From: Bimastos eiseni
Taxonomy: Eukaryota; Annelida; Clitellata; Crassiclitellata; Lumbricidae
Reading direction: 5' to 3'
DNA: 64,000 nucleotides
NCBI GenBank assembly: GCA_959347315.1
Contig: OY365819.1
Span: forward strand, 22,958,589-23,022,588
Shown: piece after piece, positions 1 to 9,637 of the stretch
Numbering within the stretch: the stretch's first letter is position 1
How the letters are laid out: each line of letters starts with the position of its first letter
Notes under the pieces: generated by a model
The model's database searches: none
Told to the model about the DNA's origin: nothing
What the model saw: the letters and a program-made list of their open reading frames with translations, nothing else
Made by a program: the position numbers and the translations under genes

Positions 1-59
1 CACCATATTTGCACCCTAGGCCCCGCTGGCACCCCCTCGGTACGGCCCTGAGCGCATGC

Positions 60-220
60 GCACTGTTATAAACACCTAAAATTTGTAATATGAGTTGTGA
101 GGGTCAGATTTTGGCATCGCGAGGGTCGTTAAGGGTCAGGTTAGGTATTGTGAGGGTCATTTGGGGTCAGGATTAGTGTCGTTTTTAGTTATATACAAAG
201 AACTTTTGGCCTCAAAAGTA
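60..220 (+). repeat. dispersed repeat with GAGGGTC motifs (copy 1)
   Basis: The stretch repeats short phrases such as TGTGAGGGTC and AGGGTCAGGTTAGG. A second copy with the same order of phrases lies at about 44210-44310. No coding potential is seen. It is a dispersed repeat of unknown class. The phrases resemble telomere-like AGGGT blocks only superficially. Confidence 0.55.
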
Positions 221-280
221 ATTTTTATGCCGAACTTTCGGCTGCAGAAGCTCCACACATTTACATTGTCCCTCTAAAAT

Positions 281-1340
281 GCAGCCTATTTGGTTAGGAG
301 ACCGTAAGCAACTTGAGGGTATTGACATTCCTGACTTACCCTGCTCTTTCCTCACATAACCTTTTCCCTCACAATCTGTGTTCTGGGAGTTACTGTTGAC
401 TCTGAGCTCACTCTCAACACGTGAACCTAGTTATATGGAGTAGGGCATAACCGAGTAGACAATTTCCACAGAGGACCGAGTATTTAGATGCACAACTTGC
501 CGGATCCGGGTATGAACCGAATAGTAGTGGCAGCTCTGGCGTGGTCCAGCTTAAAATGTTTGACTTTCACTTTGCCGTTTCACGAAATATAAATTAGCAA
601 AATAAATGTTTGTGTTTAGTAACTACTAATACGGCTTTAAATTTTCATTGTTCAGTTGTTAATTGGTTAAAAAAAAATTAATGAATTCAAAATTTTTCGT
701 TTTTACTATTGTGTGTGTAATATTTGCCAAGGCGAATACTTCCAAAAAGTCCAGAAAAACGGGATATTCTGCCGAGACAAATGTCCGAGGCGTTTCCTCC
801 CGGTTATGCCATATACGGAGCTGTTACTACCAACTTCGTCAGCTTCTAGTGGACTCTAGCTCTCTTGTATTGTATGTATGCATGTATTAGGCTCGAATGC
901 GCTAAGCGTAGCTGCCCAACAGATCTAAACAAATCTTAACCCACAACACGATCGTGGTTCTTGTTCATGCCTTTGTTACAGTTCGAGTTGACCATTGCTG
1001 CTCTTTACTGGCTGGCCTTCCTCTTGTGGTTCTGGGGCGGTTGGATCGAGTTCTGCGCTTGGCTGTTAGGCTTAATGGACGGTTTCCTTAAATTCTCTTC
1101 TGTTTCTGCATACATGAGCGATGTTTTGCATTGGCTTCCAGTGTCACAGCGAATCTCATACCGCATTGCTGCCCAGTGTCTGACGTTGCAGCGTTTCGGG
1201 TGCTTCGCTCTGTGACGAGGGGGCGAGCCTCTTGTTCCATGTGCTCGCTTGACTATTAGACAACGTCGTGCTTTCTCGGTTGTGGGCCCTTCATTATGGA
1301 ATGATCTCCCATTTGAGCTCTGCTCATTGCTTGTGGCCCA
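281..1340 (+). mobile_element. CR1/L2-like LINE C-terminal fragment, split by a hAT MITE
   Basis: Translated pieces match the reverse-transcriptase tail of CR1/L2-like non-LTR elements in the usual order. A 'QPIWLGDRKQL' piece is near 285, 'LGVTVDSELTL' near 384, 'CYYQLRQLL' at about 823-850, 'LHWLPVSQRISYRIAAQCL' at about 1126-1180, and 'RRAFSVVGPSLWNDLP' at about 1262-1308. The frame is broken several times and the hAT MITE at 441-812 interrupts it between the LGVTVDSEL and YYQLRQL blocks. It is a dead copy. Confidence 0.8.
441..812. mobile_element. hAT-type MITE inserted in the LINE
   Basis: The left terminus TAGGGCATAACC (441) mirrors GGTTATGCCAT at 802-812, with one base missing. It is flanked by an imperfect 8-bp target-site duplication (TSD), ATATGGAG (433-440) and ATACGGAG (813-820). 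The interior (451-535 and 690-795) aligns by eye with both ends of the longer element at 3815-4977, so this is an internally deleted relative. Confidence 0.75.
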
Positions 1341-1347
1341 ATTGTCA

Positions 1348-1800
1348 ACGGGCTGTCCACATATTATGTACGCAGCGAGGGGAGGGAGTTTTCGAATTTC
1401 GGCGATTTTGCGTACGGTGGGGGGAGGGGTTTCGAAAATATGTACATACGCAAATATAACTAATTATAACGTCCACAATACGAAATATTAAAATCAGAAA
1501 CCCAATCACAGACTATATTCCAGCTTAATAAATTTTATGTAACATTAAAACTTTTAAAAATTGTTAGTGTTTTATTTATTCGTATCAGTTGACAAATTTA
1601 AGCTGTTAAATATGATGCTTAACAAAAGAAATAATCTATGGTAAAATCAATGTTTTTAGCTATTACGCCTTTGCAAGGGGATAGAGCTTAGATGTACATA
1701 CGTATGGAGGAGGGGTCCACGAAATGTACACGGTACAACAGGGGGAGGAGGTCCGAAAATTCGATTTCTTTGCATACGTAATATATGGATGGGCCCAAGT
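1348..1800. mobile_element. MITE with GGGCYGTCCAYATATTA termini
   Basis: The left end (1349-1372) starts GGGCTGTCCACATATTATG and the right end (about 1769-1799) is its imperfect reverse complement, CGTAATATATGGATGGGCCC. Both ends are followed inward by G-rich GGGGGAGGGG runs. It interrupts the C-terminal block of the preceding LINE. No target duplication was resolved. The termini resemble those of the element at 5493-6233. Confidence 0.6.
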
Positions 1801-1955
1801 TAAATTTGACTTCTGTAATAAGTTGTTTCACTGTACTTGCAATCATATTGCACAGTTTTAAGTTTTCAATTAGACGAAGATATCATAATTATTGCTATTT
1901 CAAATTAAACTGTGGTTGCTGCCAGTTTTTATAGCAGAATGGTTTTTTTATGCAG

Positions 1956-2078
1956 CTGAAACTGATCCTCATGAGGGAAAGAGAAAAGTTGAGGCTCTTT
2001 GGCCTATTTATAGACTTCACCACCAGAAAAGTCGTTACATCTATGACTTGTTCTATCGAAGGAGAGCAATAACCAGAG
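1956..2078 (+). CDS. BUD31: BUD31 exon ([11 protein letters not shown]...)
   Basis: The acceptor is TTTTTTTATGCAG before 1956. The exon begins with the last two bases of an Ala codon (phase 1) and ends after the first base of a Glu codon at 2078. The donor is GCAAGT at 2079, a GC-type donor. The nearby GT at 2083 would break the frame to the next exon, so the GC site is chosen. Confidence 0.92.
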
Positions 2079-5000
2079 GCAAGTTCACAAAATCTTATTT
2101 TGGTTCATAATGGCCATTATTATTTGATAGTTTCTTTGAAAAAAAGATAATACACAGTTCTGTGTTCTAATTCTACTTGAAACCTCAATATTTCTATTTG
2201 TGAATTAGATAAAATTGCAGTGATGTGTAAACTTATATGTAAATTGACTTACAAAGCTATGTCATGTAGCAAAGAAATGTTTTGATATATTTTTGGGATC
2301 AAAAACCACAAGATTTTATCCTCAAATTTTACATAGTGGGATACCTAGATCCAAAAGTGTGTCTAGAAACCATCTTTTATTTTCTACCATGTTACAAATG
2401 ATTCATTTATTTGAACAGAAAACCATCTCTCTTGCCATGCCCACACATATTCCAGAAGTACTTGTGCAGACATGGTCCGACATGGTCCAAAGGATGCACA
2501 GCTCTAGAATTTAAGAAATTTTACAGTCCATTAATAGCACACAAGAATGATTAGTTAATACAATACTACAGTTGTAATTTATCCTTATTTTTAAATATTT
2601 ATCTTTATTTTTATAAATCCTTGCTTACTTGAGTTCATAAGTGCACAGTGAATCCAAAACCATCGAGAGCCATAGGTAGACTGGAAGATAAACCTACCTC
2701 TGGTTATAGGTTTATCATTAGCAATACTTGTGTGATGTAAAATGAGCATTTTCATGAAGTATATCAACTGCTGAACTGATTCGTCTTTTCGTTTCCCTTT
2801 GATTGTGTATATTATGTTCTTTTCTTCACCTGGTCTGTAGCCTTGGAGCCACCCTGTAAGAGTCAGAGAGTGGATATCGCTGATAAACTTCCAATTTGGA
2901 ATAATGCATAATAGATGTAGTAGTACTGTGGATAACATCATGCTAACATAGTGTTTCCCCTAGACTGAATATAAAGTGATTCTTCATGTTTAAGTATTTG
3001 TTATTTGAAAGTGTTCATTTATTTTCCAGAACTTTATGAATACTGCTTGAAAGAAAAAATTGCTGATGCAAATTTGATAGCAAAATGGAAGAAAACAGGC
3101 TATGAAAATCTGTGTTGTCTCAAATGTATCCAAACAAACGACACTGCTTTTGGCACAAACTGCATCTGTCGTGTGCCAAAAACAAAACTGGAAGAGGTAA
3201 TTATCATCTAATGTACTGTTGTTTGGAAAAGCTTTTTTGTTTTCTGATCAATTATCCAATTCTAGATGAAATCATCCAACCTATCTTTGTTTCATGCTTG
3301 CTCGTCATACTGATAATGACATCTACTTTCTTTCATCATTTTGATTCTGTGATCATTGACTGATGTCTTTATGATAATTATACTATATAAATCACTATAT
3401 AGGTAAGAATAGATTAGATATGTTTAGCAACACATTCGGACATTGACTGTGGCTTCCTAAACAGAAACATTGTAGCAGTGTTTCAATTGTTAGGCTTTTG
3501 CCTTTTGTCACTTGATTAATAGTCTTTATTGACCTTAGTTTTTTAATGGAGCTGTTGCATGAGCTATGAGGTTACTAATATGTGAAGTCATTGGTGCCTT
3601 CTTGACTTCTGTCAGTGACTCCACGAAGAACAAAATTCATTAGTGTTGATTTCCAAGGAAAGGGCTCCGAACAAACACATCAATTTTAATTTCACATCCA
3701 TTTGTACAGAAAATAAATTTAAGATATTTTGGTTCCATATTTAAACAGGTCATGATTTTGGGAACACACCTTCTATCTATGACACGCTGCATTGGTTTTT
3801 CAGACATTTTAGTTTAGGGACCGACCGGGCAGACAATTTTCACCGGGTACCGAATCCAAATATTTCAATGTGCTATATGCCGAATCCGGGTACAAACCGA
3901 GTAGCAGGGCTTGTAATGGACCGGAACGGTATTCCTGTTCGTAAAATGCAATGGTATTTTCGTTTCGTCACATATGCCAGAACGTATTAGAAGTTCAGAA
4001 TGTTGTTCCTTTTTGTCAGGTGAATATGAAAATGACATCTAGTGCCTAGTGGCCATTCTGCTGTTCAGCTTGTTCCAAATTGAAGTTATTAAAAATTATG
4101 GTTATAAAAAAAAGAGCTTTGGGTGGAGCACCCAAATCAAACAATTTCGAAATATTTTCTGAAAAAATCTAAGAATTTCTTAACCATGGAATGAGTTTTC
4201 TGCAATAGACATACCTAACGATAGCACTAAAGAAACTCAACAGTCTAGTTTGCGAAAAAATATTTTCACACAATAAAGTGATGCTCATCTGAAAGTACTT
4301 GAAATGGCAGAACACAGTGGTAAAAAAGAAATCAAAAAAAATTTGAGGGCATGCACCAGACACGTTTTGTAACGACTGAAAAAGTGTTTAGAACTGTTTA
4401 TAAGATTGCAAAAAGTCAAAAGCCGTTTACAGGTCTGCCAAAAGACGTAGACTTGGGCCAACTATTTTCACCTTACAATTGCTATTAAATGGAATATCTA
4501 GGGGCGAATTCTACATTTATTATTATAGTGACTAATTTATGTTTTTCGTTAATCTTAGCATCGTCCCATGAATGGTTCCATATATTTACTAGTGTTCCAC
4601 TTCTTCTCGTAAAGTTTTCCATTTCGAGCACTGCCGAGTAGTAGCCTAGTGGGTTGCTACTAGAGCAGCCACTCTGTCAAGTATCATTACCTCGTCAATC
4701 GTCGTCATGTAAGGCGAAGCTTGAAATTAAGTATTTTCTTGTTTTGAGCTTTAACTATACTTATTGTTGTACCAATAATAAATTAATAATAATATAAAAT
4801 TAAATTTTAGCCTTTATTTGTTAGAGGAAATTGGAAATCGAAATAATGATTAATTATAGTTTCGATTTTTTAACTATCTATTTGCGTGTGTAATATTTTC
4901 CGAATAGTTAAAAAATAGGATATTCGGTCGAGGTGAATGTCCATTGTTTGTCCAATGCGAATTCTGGTCGGTCCCTATTTTAGTTCACACTAGTCGTTAA

Positions 5001-5142
5001 AGGATTCAGCATGATAGGACATTTTAGTAATGCACTTTTAAAAACATGACAGGTCATTTTGGTAATATTTACTGTCTTGTGTATATTTCAGGGGAAAATC
5101 GTTGAGTGTGTGAACTGCGGTTGTCGAGGCTGCTCCGGCTGA
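1956..5142 (+). CDS. BUD31: BUD31 homologue, 3' part (exons 2-4)
   Basis: Spliceosome-associated G10/BUD31 family protein, a small zinc-binding nuclear protein of the activated spliceosome. Three exons are seen: 1956-2078, 3030-3196 and 5092-5142. They encode about 113 residues of a protein normally near 144. Visible family blocks are 'PHEGKRKVE', '[18 protein letters not shown]', 'LYEYCLKE', '[15 protein letters not shown]', '[15 protein letters not shown]' and the C-terminal cysteine knot '[11 protein letters not shown]' followed by TGA. The paired Cys residues that bind zinc are present. The first exon (about 31 residues) was not found in 1-1955, which is TE sequence, so it is taken to lie upstream. 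Splice phases agree throughout. Intron 2079-3029 has a GC donor. Confidence 0.95.
3030..3196 (+). CDS. BUD31: BUD31 exon (LYEYCLKEK...KTKLEE)
   Basis: The acceptor is TTTATTTTCCAG before 3030. The first two bases complete the Glu codon split by the GC-donor intron. The exon carries most of the zinc-binding cysteines and ends on a codon boundary at GAG, followed by the donor GTAATT. Confidence 0.93.
3815..4977. mobile_element. hAT element with decayed transposase, in a BUD31 intron
   Basis: The exact 12-bp terminal inverted repeat TAGGGACCGACC (3815-3826) has its reverse complement at 4966-4977. A perfect 8-bp TSD, TTTTAGTT, lies at 3807-3814 and 4978-4985. Both are diagnostic for hAT elements. 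The length is 1163 bp, too short for an autonomous hAT. The interior keeps a transposase scrap on + (4375-4488). The ends share sequence with the MITE at 441-812. Confidence 0.93.
4375..4488 (+). pseudogene. hAT transposase fragment
   Basis: The frame reads '[18 protein letters not shown]' followed by '[11 protein letters not shown]' and then a stop. This is recognisable as the conserved 'FRT-YYIAK--KPF-D---L--LQ' segment found before the catalytic core in hAT/ZNF862-like transposases. The preceding frame ('[18 protein letters not shown]') is out of phase, so frameshifts have occurred. It cannot be functional. Confidence 0.65.
5092..5142 (+). CDS. BUD31: BUD31 last coding exon
   Basis: The acceptor TATATTTCAG ends at 5091. 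The frame reads [16 protein letters not shown] then TGA at 5140-5142, the invariant C-terminus of the family. The 3' untranslated region follows, with a candidate AATAAA at 5222-5227. Confidence 0.93.
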   Translation, partial: GKIVECVNCGCRGCSG

Positions 5143-5221
5143 TTTGCTGAATGAAGCTTTAAATAGATTCTGCAACTGTGTACATTCGAAGAGATTAAGC
5201 ATTATCTCCACTTGTATCAGT

Positions 5222-5227
5222 AATAAA
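5222..5227 (+). terminator. BUD31: candidate polyadenylation signal of BUD31
   Basis: AATAAA lies 80 bases after the stop codon. It is plausible by position only. Further AATAA-like sequence lies near 5350. Confidence 0.45.
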
Positions 5228-5492
5228 AATTATTTCAGAAAGCGCAAACAAGCTTTTACAGCATAGCTCATTTAAGGAATGCTGTTGTCGAGTTTTCAGT
5301 ACATAAATAGACACTCTAATTTGTTAAACATGTGTTGTCATTAAAAGAAAAATAAGAGAAGGTTTCAATTCTGTTATTTTAACAAATGACCTCTTCCAAT
5401 TGTAGATGGAATAATGTTCACTGAGTTTTCATTAAGAAGCAATGTATTAAATTCAGTGCTTAAAGTGTAGAAACAGAAGTGCCTGGACGCTA

Positions 5493-6233
5493 GGGGGCCG
5501 TCCATAAATAACGTCACGCAATTTTTGACCCCTCCCCCTTTGTCACAAATGTCATGACCTCCTCAAATGTGACGTAACAAATATGAACCCCTCCCAAAAA
5601 ACCCAGATGTCCAGAATGTAATGCAAATTTTCTTATAATTATAAAAAATTAATTATAACAAACTATTTGAAATGATAAAAATAGAACGAAGAACAATGGA
5701 GAAAGTAGCCTATAATGATTACAATCTTATGCATTCCTCACGATGAAAGACTCTGGCAGAATCAGTACAATTATTAAAAATCTTTAATAACAGTAACTTG
5801 AAACAGTCCAAACTTTATGCCTCTTCATTCTCCCAGGCTGAGGCTCCTTTATGGAATAAATAATATCCAATTTACAAACTCCATTTTCTCAGTTTCAGCG
5901 AATCTCTATGGCCTGTGTGTTTGAGCGGGATAATTGATTCCTGATCAAGAGCTACACAATGGCTGCCTCACTTCCAACACCCCAAAATTGACAGCGAGCA
6001 CAGAAGTAGACGATGCAAGAATTAAGAATACAGTAATTATAATTAGTGTTGTTTAATTGTGGTAACAACTACTGCTTATTAAGTGGAACTTGTTTAATTG
6101 AGTGTAATTTTTTAATAAAATTACGTATTTTGATGTGACGTCACATTTTGTCGACCCCTATCCCCTTGTCACACATCGTCAAAAATTTGTGACCCCTCCC
6201 TCTAGGCGCGTGACGTCATTCATGAACTGCCTC
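5493..6233. mobile_element. MITE with GGCCGTCCATAAATAACGTC-type termini, TA target
   Basis: The left end GGGGGCCGTCCATAAATAAC (5493) and the right end at 6202-6233, read in reverse, share the CRTYCATRAATRACGTCACGC pattern. Both ends are followed inward by runs of CCCCTCCC with TGTCACA. TA flanks both ends (5491-5492 and 6234-6235). No coding capacity is seen. Such GTCCATAAAT...ACGTCA termini are widespread in invertebrate MITEs. Confidence 0.8.
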
Positions 6234-6334
6234 TAGTGTCAAAAAGTTAAGAACTAATTATTGCGAAAGGCAGAGCAATAACATACTAAGTCGACGACAA
6301 AATAATGGTTTGTGCACTATGGTCCACTGTGATA

Positions 6335-6570
6335 ATTAAAATAGAAGTTGGATTGCTGATTTTAATGATGCTGGAAATGAAGTTGGATTGATGAACGAAA
6401 TTCTTCCAAAACAGATGCTCTTTAGATAAATATAATGCCTACTGAAGTAAAAAATTGGATCATTGAAAAGAATATTTGCATAAATAGAAGTTGAATTGAT
6501 AAAAATGGTTCTTGCTGAAGCAGAAGATGGATTTGCAGTCATTATTATTATCAATCCAATTTCTATTTGA
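6335..6570. repeat. repeat with inverted GAAGTTGGATTGAT motifs (copy 1)
   Basis: The motif GAAGTTGGATTG(A/C)TGA occurs near 6345, 6380 and 6488 on +, and its inverse ATCAATCCAATTTCTA lies near 6551-6566. The same motif in both orientations occurs at 50220-50465. It looks like a degenerate element with subterminal repeats. Its class is unknown. Confidence 0.5.
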
Positions 6571-7660
6571 TCAAATACAACGGACGAAAAATATAATTTT
6601 TTTTATTCGTTAGGTTTTTTTGTCCATGAGCCATTATATTGTCGTCAATTATTTGTTGGTGAAATATTTGTTGTAATTTAGAGCATACAGAGAATTGCTT
6701 TCCTTCGTGAAATTGTCAACAAGGTGGCTAGTGGCGCCTGCATCATTTTGAAAAGTGGGAAAATAAAGTTTTAAAATGCGTGAAGCGCGACATTTTTTCC
6801 TCTTTTTCCGGTTGATAAAAACATAGGCCTCCGTATATAGAGAAATTAAACTGTTGCTTGGACGCTCATCGACGGCGTCCAGGCTCTGCTGGCCAAATAA
6901 GTGACAGGACGGCGTCCAGCCTCGAAAATAGGTGCCTGGACGCCGTCCATGACCGTCCAGGCACACTTTAAGCCCTGATTAAATTGTAAGTGTTCATTTA
7001 CATAATGCATTGTAGAAAAAATATATCAATATATAAAGATCAGGACTAAAGTCAGAAACATTCATGTCACAGCAACCGCTCGGAGCGCTTGATGTCTTTC
7101 TCATTGACCATTTGAGTGACTGATAAATATGGTGATATTTTCACCAATCGAGACCATCTTGCCTTCACACGCAATAGATCTTTCTCCTTGAAGTCTTTCA
7201 GTACAGTTAAGTAACCATCCAACTTTACTGCCCACCTTAATAAAATGACCTACTCCACAGAGGCCCAATTGGTCAGTCTTTTCTCTACTATCTATGGGGC
7301 GGCGCCGCAACAAAAGCGTGCAGGGCAAAAGCGCGCCGACTTGAGCGTTAAAAACCCCGACAAATGGACGCAAGACAAGCGTGCAGCCAGCGTTATAGAA
7401 ATATAAATTATAGGCCTACACAATAATTATTTGTTAGTGTTCAATTAAGTACCGCATAATTCGATATTTATACAACTTTTACCATAGATATGTGCGAATG
7501 ACTTTGAAATTAACGTCCAATTAGAGTTGAATTGAAAAAAAGTATTTAACAAATTTATTTGCATATCAGAAACAAATTTCCTGTCAGAAGTTCTCGCGTG
7601 CCCGGTGAAATTGCTCGAATGAAATGTAACTATAGTGCTATAACAACTTAGATTGCTACA
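6571..7660. other. unassigned intergenic stretch
   Basis: No supported gene is seen. It contains several GGACGCCGTCCA-like palindromic phrases at about 6870-6960. A GC-rich patch with GGGGCGGCGCCGC lies at about 7296-7310. Minus-strand open frames here have no recognisable motif. Confidence 0.4.
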
Positions 7661-7664
7661 CAGT

Positions 7665-7980
7665 CAGACTGCAGATTTAGGTCCTCTGCTGGCTCTGTCC
7701 TGAGCCAGTCCTATGCGGACGACCTCCAGACCTACCTGCACTGTTCAGCCATGGCAGCTGCCACAGCGGTCCGTGCAATGAGCCGGGCCATGGAGGCCTG
7801 GATGTCTTCTTTACATTTCGAGCTCTCTGTCACCCTGCACCTTGTGCCCAGAGGACACTCAAGAGTGTGTTATACTACTAATCTTAAGACCGTCCTATTT
7901 AACTGGGGTTGGATCGGGAGCTCTTCTGAGTAGATTTCTTGAAAGGGCGCTATGTAAATCCTCCAAATAAATAAAATGAT
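7665..7980 (+). mobile_element. LINE reverse-transcriptase fragment with YADD box
   Basis: The frame reads 'SYADDLQTYLHC' at about 7706-7741, the catalytic YADD motif of a non-LTR reverse transcriptase, followed by an open frame to 7933 ending 'WIGSSSE'. The 3' tail GGGCGCTATGTAAATCC resembles the minus-strand fragment ending near 40310. It is heavily 5' truncated. Confidence 0.75.
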
Positions 7981-7987
7981 ACATATA

Positions 7988-8697
7988 CAGGGTGGGCCAA
8001 AAAAGTAACTTGCTACGGTTTTTGCTAATATTTCTGCCAAAAGTAGGAAATATTAAATGAAATTTTACAGGCTGAAAGCCAGTTCATATTTGCATATAAC
8101 CACCAAAAATAACACCAATAATTCAAACAGAACAAAAGTTATATCACTTTTAATGAGTGCAACCACTGATTTTCGATGGTCAAAAAACATTTAATACCAC
8201 AAAAGGTTACAAAAAGTAAATCTATTAAGTTACATTTCAAGTAGTTGTAATAAAACACACGTCATAATTATTATTTTTGAGAAAAGAAACTGGAAATTAT
8301 TGCGCATTGAAGTGACTTTGACGTCATCTAGCAGACAGTCGATTAAATTGGTGAATAAAAACAATATCGAGCATGTTCACGAACTTACCGGTATTTGCTC
8401 ACAGAATAGCAACATCAGAAATCATCTCAGTAGGCCTACTTGGCAAATATCAACAAAGTTGACCATTAGCCGCACGTCTGTTAGAAGAATTGCCAAAGAA
8501 GATGTGAACCTCGCCGCTTTTCGTCGTGTCCCTGGGCAACGATATCACTGAAGCAATGACCCCCAACCAAGTCATTGAAACTTGCCAAATAGACCCAGAA
8601 TATGTGTAGCTATTGGTGGTAGACACAGGTTGTTCCTTCTTTTGGCAAAAATATTAGCAATAAACCTGAGGGGGTTACTTTTTAATGGCCCACCCTG
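7988..8697 (+). mobile_element. mariner-like element, deletion derivative
   Basis: The termini CAGGGTGGGCCAAAAAAGTA (7988) and TTACTTTTTAATGGCCCACC (8675, ending CTG at 8697) form long imperfect inverted repeats. TA is duplicated at both flanks (7986-7987 and 8698-8699), as for the IS630/Tc1/mariner group. An internal frame at 8300-8551 includes 'ISRTSVRRIAKEDVNLAAF', like the second helix-turn-helix of mariner transposases. The DDE catalytic domain is absent. Confidence 0.88.
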
Positions 8698-8699
8698 TA

Positions 8700-9278
8700 T
8701 ACTCATTGCCAGATTTTGAGTGGAAAGTGCTTGTGCACCCATCCATGCAATGGTCCGTTTCCATTTAGCCATGCATCTTGAAAATCTTGATATCAATTGA
8801 TTTGATTTAACTATTATTAGCTGGATCTGGAACATTCTTTCTTGTTTTTTGGAATTGCTTGTTAGGAGATTTTGTCAGAAGTGAAACTGCTTTTGAGAGT
8901 GACCTTTTACAGGCAGCTGTCAGATTTAGAGAAAGGAACCTCCATCTTGCATTATTAATAAATGCATTTCAGACACATGGCTCAAGAGTATAACTGAATC
9001 TTTATCTAGCCTCTGACAGACTGGGTATAACTGAAAACATATAAGTAATAGTATTGTAATAAGTTCTATGACCTAAACCAAGGCAATGTCTGAAGTAACA
9101 ACTTTGACCATAGAAATAATTCAAACATAATAATCCAAACCAAACTGGTACAATTGCTCTTTAAGAAATTGACAATGAATATGTAAATTAAGACCTTGTT
9201 AAGTGTAGAACAGAAATATATCACATGAAATAATAAACAAAATTGCAAAGTTGACTGTCCATGACAATCTTTGTTAGT
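8700..9278. other. unassigned stretch downstream of the SANT gene
   Basis: No recognised repeat or coding segment. It is AT-rich and probably includes the 3' untranslated region of the minus-strand SANT gene. No clear AATAAA on the minus strand was pinned down. Confidence 0.3.
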
Positions 9279-9637
9279 TCAGCAGCGTTTGTGTTCTGTT
9301 AACGACTCTCGTTTAAGAAATGCCTCTGTCAAGGCTTTCAGAATGTTGTTACGTTCCTTGGCCACCAACAGAGCCTCCTTGTTAATCCTTATGATATCTT
9401 CAAAGCATCGTCTCTGTTCTCTGGCAAACTCTCTAAACCAAGGCGGTGATTCGGTAGAATGACAAGATGACTCGGGAGAATGACAAGACGATGGTGATGA
9501 GGTTTTCTGTCTTCTCGAATTCATAGTAGATCTTGAGGCATGGGTCAACAGTACTGATTTTGTAGGCACTTCTTGTGTTAAGAAAAAATTACAAAAGTCT
9601 CCTTTACGCTTTACTCCAGCTTTCAATTTAACAACAT
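9279..9637 (-). CDS. SANT gene last exon (coiled C-terminus)
   Basis: The acceptor on the minus strand is TTATTTTCCAG, before 9637, and the exon starts in phase 1. It encodes a basic start ('KAGVKRKGDF'), a Ser/Pro-rich stretch ('SSPSSCHSPESSCHSTESPP') and a charged helix containing 'FAREQRRCFEDIIRINKEAL' and 'KERNNILKALTEAFLKRE', ending at TAA. Such a C-terminal coiled segment is usual in Myb/SANT-like proteins of trihelix type and may mediate dimerisation. Confidence 0.75.

Noticed and set aside
60..220. Interstitial telomere repeat
   Set aside because: AGGGT phrases are irregular and lack a TTAGGG tandem; the same irregular order recurs at 44205, so it is a dispersed repeat.
2079..2110. 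BUD31 reading through into [12 protein letters not shown]
   Set aside because: The family continues with LYEYC at the next exon, and the GC donor at 2079 gives exact phase.
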